9,458 nucleotides of DNA from Candidatus Phaeomarinibacter sp. (GTDB lineage Bacteria > Pseudomonadota > Alphaproteobacteria > CGMCC-115125). The stretch is from NCBI GenBank assembly GCA_028279995.1, contig JANQMQ010000713.1:1-9458 (forward strand), in the 5' to 3' direction. Made by a program: the position numbers and the translations under genes. A model generated the notes under the pieces. That model made no database searches. It was not told the DNA's origin and saw only the letters and a program-made list of their open reading frames with translations. Positions 6,343 through 9,458 of the stretch are shown piece by piece (position 1 is the stretch's first letter; the number at the start of each line of letters is the position of its first letter).

Positions 6343-6819
6343 ATGCACGCTCAATTCGCTCAGGCCGACACGCCCCCGATCGACCGCCCCCTGATCGACG
6401 CGCTGGGAGGCCGTAGGGCCATTCTCCAGGTTCATAAGACCTTCTACGCCAAGGTCTATGCGCACCCATGGCTCAAGGGGTTCTTTATCGGTGTCGATCA
6501 GGAGCACCAGATAAACCAGCTGACGGATTTCATGGTGGGACTGTTTGGCGGACCACGCATGTATTCAGGCCGCCTGCCCAACAAGGCCCACCCTCACCTG
6601 CTCGTAACCGACGAAGTCTTCGACATCCGTCACGACCTGCTCCGGCAGGCCATTGAGGAAGCCGGTATCGACAACGACCTGGCTGCGATCTGGCTGGAAC
6701 GCGATGAACTTTTTCGCAAGGTCATCGTCAAGACGTCGGTTTCAGAGTGCCATGGTCGCTACAAGAACGAGCCCATCGTGGCGCCTGCCCGTCCCGGCAT
6801 GTGCCCAGCGGTTGAATAG
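6343..6819 (+). CDS. Truncated-haemoglobin-type bacterial globin
   Basis: A 158-residue haem protein of the truncated (2-on-2) globin family, probably group I-like. Members bind O2 and often detoxify NO or sense oxygen. Visible features in order: LIDALGGRRAI (17-27); FYAKVYAHPWLKGFF with Tyr35 at the expected B10 position and Phe47/Phe48 at CD1; FMVGLFGGPRMYSG (63-76); and AHPHLLVTDEVFD, where His83 aligns with the proximal F8 haem ligand. The H helix is followed by a tail of about 25 residues with Cys136 and Cys154, longer than minimal truncated globins. The ATG at 6343 has no strong ribosome site. The gene is divergent from DUF2061, and the 148-base gap is AT-rich with AAATATTT at 6230-6237 but no promoter I can assign. 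It ends 67 bases from the convergent rpsI, with the rpsI terminator between. Confidence 0.9.
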   Translation: MHAQFAQADTPPIDRPLIDALGGRRAILQVHKTFYAKVYAHPWLKGFFIGVDQEHQINQLTDFMVGLFGGPRMYSGRLPNKAHPHLLVTDEVFDIRHDLLRQAIEEAGIDNDLAAIWLERDELFRKVIVKTSVSECHGRYKNEPIVAPARPGMCPAVE

Positions 6820-6824
6820 CCAGT

Positions 6825-6861
6825 AGACAAAAAGAAAGGGCGGGTCCGAAGAACCGCCCTT
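6825..6861 (-). terminator. Intrinsic terminator of the rplM-rpsI operon
   Basis: An 8-bp stem (AAGGGCGG at 6836-6843, CCGCCCTT at 6854-6861) with a loop of about 10 nt is followed on the minus strand by TCTTTTTGT. It lies 26 bases past the rpsI stop. It is a typical strong terminator, so rpsI transcription should not run on towards argC. The A-rich other flank is poor as a plus-strand terminator. Confidence 0.9.
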
Positions 6862-6886
6862 CCCGCAATCGAATTTGTTCTGAAGC

Positions 6887-7396
6887 CTAGCGCTTGGAGA
6901 ACTGGAAGCTCCGGCGAGCTTTCGCGCGACCGTACTTCTTGCGTTCCACAACGCGGCTGTCGCGGGTCAGGAAGCCACCTGACTTGAGCGTGCTGCGAAG
7001 GCCCGGCTCAAACAGGGTGAGTGCCTTGGAGATGCCATGACGAACGGCACCCGCCTGCCCTGACAGGCCGCCACCGGAGACGGTGCAGACCACGTCGAAC
7101 TCGCTGGCACGATCCGTAACGACCAGCGGCTGGTTCACCAGCATCCGCAGAACTGGACGGGCGAAGTACTTTTCCTGATCGCGGCCGTTGACCGTGATGA
7201 CGCCGGTGCCGCGCTTGATCCAGACACGAGCTACAGCGTCCTTGCGCTTGCCTGTGGCGTAGGAGCGGCCCAGATCGTCGATCTGCGGGTCCGGCAGAAC
7301 TTCAGGCTCAGCTGGTGTAGCCGGGGCCTCATCAGTTGCTGCGGCCGTCATTGCGTCGCCGAGATCCTCAAGGGACTTGGTTTCTGTTTCTGACAT
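6887..7396 (-). CDS. rpsI: 30S ribosomal protein S9
   Basis: Small-subunit ribosomal protein whose C-terminal tail reaches the P-site tRNA. The 169-residue sequence has an acidic N-terminal extension of about 40 residues (E. coli S9 is 130), which is common in alphaproteobacteria. The S9 core follows: [54 protein letters not shown] and [17 protein letters not shown], ending in the conserved SKR tail. The ATG at 7396 lies 3 bases after the rplM stop, with a GAGGGA ribosome site inside the end of rplM, so the two are almost certainly co-transcribed and probably translationally coupled. It is followed by a strong terminator. Confidence 0.98.
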   Translation of the reverse strand: MSETETKSLEDLGDAMTAAATDEAPATPAEPEVLPDPQIDDLGRSYATGKRKDAVARVWIKRGTGVITVNGRDQEKYFARPVLRMLVNQPLVVTDRASEFDVVCTVSGGGLSGQAGAVRHGISKALTLFEPGLRSTLKSGGFLTRDSRVVERKKYGRAKARRSFQFSKR

Positions 7397-7399
7397 TCT

Positions 7400-7864
7400 C
7401 TAGTCCCTCGGCGTGTTCTTGGAGTTCAGCGCGGCAATATCCAGCACTTCCGGCTGCTGCGCTTCGTGCGGGTGCTCGGCACCCGGGTAGATCTTGAGGT
7501 TGGACATCTGCGCCCGTGACAGAGGCCCGCCCGGCAGCATGCGCTGCACGGCCTTGCGCACCACATCTTCCGGGTTCTTGCCGGCGAGGATGCGCGTCGG
7601 GTTGGTTTCCTTGATACCGCCCGGGTGACCCGTGTGGCGGTAGTAGGTCTTGTCCGTCATCTTCTTGCCGGTCAGGGCGACCTTGCCGGCATTGATGACG
7701 ACGATGTTGTCGCCGCAATCCATGTGCGGGGTGTAAGTCGGCTTGTGCTTGCCGCGAAGGCGCGTCGCGATGATGGTGGCCATACGCCCCACGACCAGGC
7801 CCTCAGCGTCGATAAGCACCCACTTCTTCTCAATATTTGAGGGGGTGGCTGTAAAAGTCTTCAT
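7400..7864 (-). CDS. rplM: 50S ribosomal protein L13
   Basis: Large-subunit ribosomal protein, an early-assembly 23S rRNA binder. The 154-residue product shows [75 protein letters not shown] and [10 protein letters not shown], all L13 hallmarks, with the length usual for the class. The start at 7864 is preceded by AAAAGAGC. The frame stays open for 39 more codons to a TTG at 7981, but those residues match no L13 and span the leader hairpins, so the upstream start is rejected. It is the first gene of the rplM-rpsI operon, with a good promoter about 110 bases upstream. E. coli L13 is known to repress its own operon; the structured leader here would allow similar control (inference). Confidence 0.98.
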   Translation of the reverse strand: MKTFTATPSNIEKKWVLIDAEGLVVGRMATIIATRLRGKHKPTYTPHMDCGDNIVVINAGKVALTGKKMTDKTYYRHTGHPGGIKETNPTRILAGKNPEDVVRKAVQRMLPGGPLSRAQMSNLKIYPGAEHPHEAQQPEVLDIAALNSKNTPRD

Positions 7865-7884
7865 TGCTCTTTTGAATGTCCTGA

Positions 7885-7942
7885 TTGGCCAGACCTGTAA
7901 GGCCCAACCGGAAAACAAAGCGCCGGACGCGATTGCCCGGCG
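7885..7942 (-). promoter_or_regulatory. rplM leader: two tandem hairpins, the first attenuator-like
   Basis: In transcript order, the first hairpin has perfect 6-bp arms CGCCGG and CCGGCG (7942-7921) around a 10-nt loop, followed at once by CTTTGTTTT, the form of an intrinsic terminator. The second pairs TTGGGCC with GGCCAA (7907-7885), with one bulged G and a 10-nt loop, and ends 20 bases before the rplM ATG. A TTGACA promoter lies just upstream, so both fall inside a leader of about 100 nt. A role in attenuation or L13 feedback is inference. Confidence 0.5.
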
Positions 7943-7973
7943 AAACGTGAACACGCTTGTGAACGTTGCGCGG

Positions 7974-8002
7974 TTTATCAACGACCCGGCGTGTCATGTC
8001 AA
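7974..8002 (-). promoter_or_regulatory. Sigma70-type promoter of rplM-rpsI
   Basis: On the minus strand a perfect TTGACA (8002-7997) is followed by a 17-bp spacer and GATAAA (7979-7974), four of six matches to TATAAT. A start near 7967 would give a leader of about 103 nt. It is the best promoter match I found in the window, and it is in the right place for a ribosomal-protein operon. Confidence 0.7.
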
Positions 8003-8037
8003 TCCGCAAAGGCGGCGAAAAGCGCTTTAAAACCAGC

Positions 8038-8049
8038 CACTTCTAAGTG
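8038..8049. promoter_or_regulatory. Inverted repeat upstream of the hydratase-like gene
   Basis: CACTT and AAGTG arms around a 2-bp centre form a 12-bp repeat. TAATAAT, a possible plus-strand -10, begins 5 bases downstream at 8055. No -35 is seen at the right distance; the repeat covers the spacer next to that position, as expected for an operator. It also lies about 36 bp upstream of the divergent rplM promoter. Role inferred. Confidence 0.35.
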
Positions 8050-8135
8050 CGGTGTAATAATACCCCAAAATTCAAGGCTGACGCGCACCCGAAGGCACCC
8101 TAGGCTCGTCTCAAACGCATTTGGGAGGATGCCTT

Positions 8136-8951
8136 ATGTCGACTGCCGCCGCTGCGATCAACGATCCGGTCCTAATTGAACATCTCGACAAAGGCGTGGC
8201 CCGCCTGACCCTCAATAGACCCAAAGCACGCAACAGCCTTTCAGACGAGTTGATCGCAACCCTGCATGCGGCAATCGACCGACTGGGTAAAAACCCGGCA
8301 GCCCGCGTCATCATCCTTGACGCCGCAGGGTCCGCCTTCTGCGCCGGTCATGACCTCAAGGAGATGACGGCGCACCGGCAGGATGCAGACGGAGGCAAGG
8401 CCTATTTCGAGGATCTTGTGTCCCGCTGCTCCGACATGATGCAGGCCATAGTCCGCTGCCCCAAGCCAGTCATTGCCCGTGTCCATGGCATTGCAACGGC
8501 CGCCGGGTGCCAGCTGGTCGCCAGCTGCGATCTGGCGCTGGCCAGCAGCGACGCACACTTCGCAACGCCCGGGGTCAATATCGGCCTGTTCTGTTCCACC
8601 CCCATGGTCGCCCTCTCCCGCAATGTGTCGCGCAAGCAGGCCATGGAGATGCTGTTGTTGGGTGAGATGATTGATGCAAAGCGCGCCGCCGAGTTCGGCC
8701 TCATCAATCAATGCGTGCCGGGAGACTTTCTGGATGAAGAGATCAATTCCTGGGCCAAGCGCATTGCGGGCAAGTCATCCCACACGGTCGCCATCGGCAA
8801 GCGGGCCTTCTACGACCAGCTCGAACATGGTCTCAGTGACGCCTATGAGTTTGCGGGCCGCGTGATGGTGGAGAACATGATGGCGCGCGACGCCAATGAA
8901 GGTATCTCGGCTTTCATCGACAAGCGTGAGCCAACCTGGGAAGACCGCTAG
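8136..8951 (+). CDS. Enoyl-CoA hydratase/isomerase (crotonase) family protein, ECHDC3-like
   Basis: A 271-residue crotonase-fold protein. Visible: LTLNRPKARNSLS (24-36), the CoA-binding and oxyanion motif AFCAGHDLKEM (67-77), VHGIATAAGCQLVASCDLALAS (116-137) and FATPGVNIGLFCSTPMVALSR (142-162). These segments resemble the ECHDC3 subgroup. The two catalytic glutamates of classic enoyl-CoA hydratase (rat Glu144 and Glu164) align with Gln126 and Gly146, so ordinary hydration of enoyl-CoA is doubtful. The oxyanion-hole backbone looks intact, so a different acyl-CoA reaction or a binding role is possible. The ATG at 8136 has an excellent GGGAGGA site 6 bases upstream; the frame opens from a TTG at 8121, which lies before that site and is rejected. 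The gene is divergent from rplM, and its TAG overlaps the stop of the convergent HD-GYP gene. Confidence 0.92.
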   Translation: MSTAAAAINDPVLIEHLDKGVARLTLNRPKARNSLSDELIATLHAAIDRLGKNPAARVIILDAAGSAFCAGHDLKEMTAHRQDADGGKAYFEDLVSRCSDMMQAIVRCPKPVIARVHGIATAAGCQLVASCDLALASSDAHFATPGVNIGLFCSTPMVALSRNVSRKQAMEMLLLGEMIDAKRAAEFGLINQCVPGDFLDEEINSWAKRIAGKSSHTVAIGKRAFYDQLEHGLSDAYEFAGRVMVENMMARDANEGISAFIDKREPTWEDR

Positions 8952-9458
8952 AGCGGAGCGGTTGTCCCCTCGAACACCTCGGCCATGTGCTTCTGGTTTC
9001 TCAGGAAAGCGTCCAGCACACGCTCATCAAAAATGTCCGGCGTCATCCGGTCATCCCCGTAAGATAGGACATCGCAGGCCGCTTCGTGCGACATGCCCGG
9101 CTTGTAGGACCGTTCCCGGCGCAAGGCATCAAAGACGTCGCAGAGCGCGACGATCTGGCCGGGCATACTCACGGCATCTCCCCGCAGCCCATAGGGATAT
9201 CCGGTGCCGTCCGCATGCTCGTGATGCTCAAGGGCAATCTGGCTGGCCAGTTTCATCAACGGGAATTTTGCCGTCTGCAAAATCTTGGCACCTGCCTCCG
9301 GGTGGCGCTGGACAATGTGCCGTTCTTCCACGGTCAGCGGGCCGGGTTTGTGCAAGATGGCGTGCGGAATTGAAATCTTGCCTACATCGTGGAGTCGGGC
9401 TGCAATGCCGATCGCTTCGGCCTCTTCAGGAGAGGAGCCCATGAGCGCTGAAAGATGT
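8948..9458 (-). CDS. HD-GYP domain cyclic-di-GMP phosphodiesterase (N-terminus beyond window)
   Basis: The last 169 residues of an HD-GYP protein; the frame is open to the right edge with no start required inside. HD-GYP enzymes hydrolyse cyclic di-GMP through a bi- or trinuclear metal centre, shifting cells between motile and sessile states. Visible in order: ARLHDVGKISIPHAIL (HD and catalytic Lys), KPGPLTVEE, QRHPEAGAKIL, LEHHEHADGTGYPYGL (the HHE and GYP motifs) and ALCDVFDALRRERSYKPGM. All signature residues are present, so it is probably catalytically active. The missing N-terminal part usually holds a receiver, PAS, GAF or other sensory domain, which cannot be judged here. The stop TAG at 8950-8948 overlaps the stop of the convergent hydratase-like gene. 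Confidence 0.95.
   Translation of the reverse strand, partial: HLSALMGSSPEEAEAIGIAARLHDVGKISIPHAILHKPGPLTVEERHIVQRHPEAGAKILQTAKFPLMKLASQIALEHHEHADGTGYPYGLRGDAVSMPGQIVALCDVFDALRRERSYKPGMSHEAACDVLSYGDDRMTPDIFDERVLDAFLRNQKHMAEVFEGTTAPL

Noticed and set aside
6253..6507. Minus-strand frame of 84 codons across the globin start
   Set aside because: Mostly antisense to the globin N-terminal region and without a recognisable domain or ribosome site.
7865..7981. 39-residue N-terminal extension of L13 from a TTG
   Set aside because: It matches no L13, contains the leader hairpins and lacks a ribosome site; the ATG at 7864 begins the conserved MKTF sequence.
8896..9444. Open frame of 182 codons on plus at the right edge
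   Set aside because: Overlaps the end of the hydratase-like gene and is antisense to the HD-GYP gene; Arg/Pro/Ser-rich with no motif.

Overview
The window looks like ordinary chromosomal DNA from an alphaproteobacterium. It is moderately GC-rich, with compact genes, an rplM-rpsI pair, a type 2 ArgC, an N-terminally extended ribosomal protein S9, an AlaC-type aminotransferase and a DUF2061 membrane protein. A marine or soil lineage near Parvibaculales/Rhodobiaceae would fit, but that placement is inference. I see no transposase, integrase, tRNA, rRNA, CRISPR array or prophage gene.

Layout from left to right. An AlaC-like aminotransferase (minus strand) runs off the left edge; its 5' leader carries two strong inverted repeats. 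Next on the minus strand are an OmpA-family lipoprotein with a long Ala/Pro/Thr-rich linker, and then argC. Upstream of argC lies a block of small accessory genes: a VOC (glyoxalase-fold) protein, a divergent tandem winged-helix regulator, an alpha/beta hydrolase, a DUF2061 membrane protein and a truncated-haemoglobin-type globin. The conserved rplM-rpsI operon follows on the minus strand. It has a good sigma70-type promoter, a structured leader with an attenuator-like hairpin, and a clear intrinsic terminator. Divergent from rplM is an enoyl-CoA-hydratase-like gene on the plus strand. Its stop codon overlaps the stop of a convergent HD-GYP phosphodiesterase gene that runs off the right edge.

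How the genes relate. Only rplM-rpsI is clearly an operon. argC often follows rpsI in alphaproteobacteria; here about 2.9 kb of accessory genes separates them, and terminators after rpsI and after the VOC gene isolate argC, so it needs its own promoter. The VOC gene and the tandem winged-helix gene share a 40-bp divergent intergenic region holding a perfect 7-bp inverted repeat, which suggests a small self-regulated module.

Nothing here is a clearly new multi-gene system. The best leads are the tandem winged-helix regulator with its operator, the rplM leader, the OmpA-like domain lacking its usual aspartate, and the hydratase-like protein lacking both catalytic glutamates.
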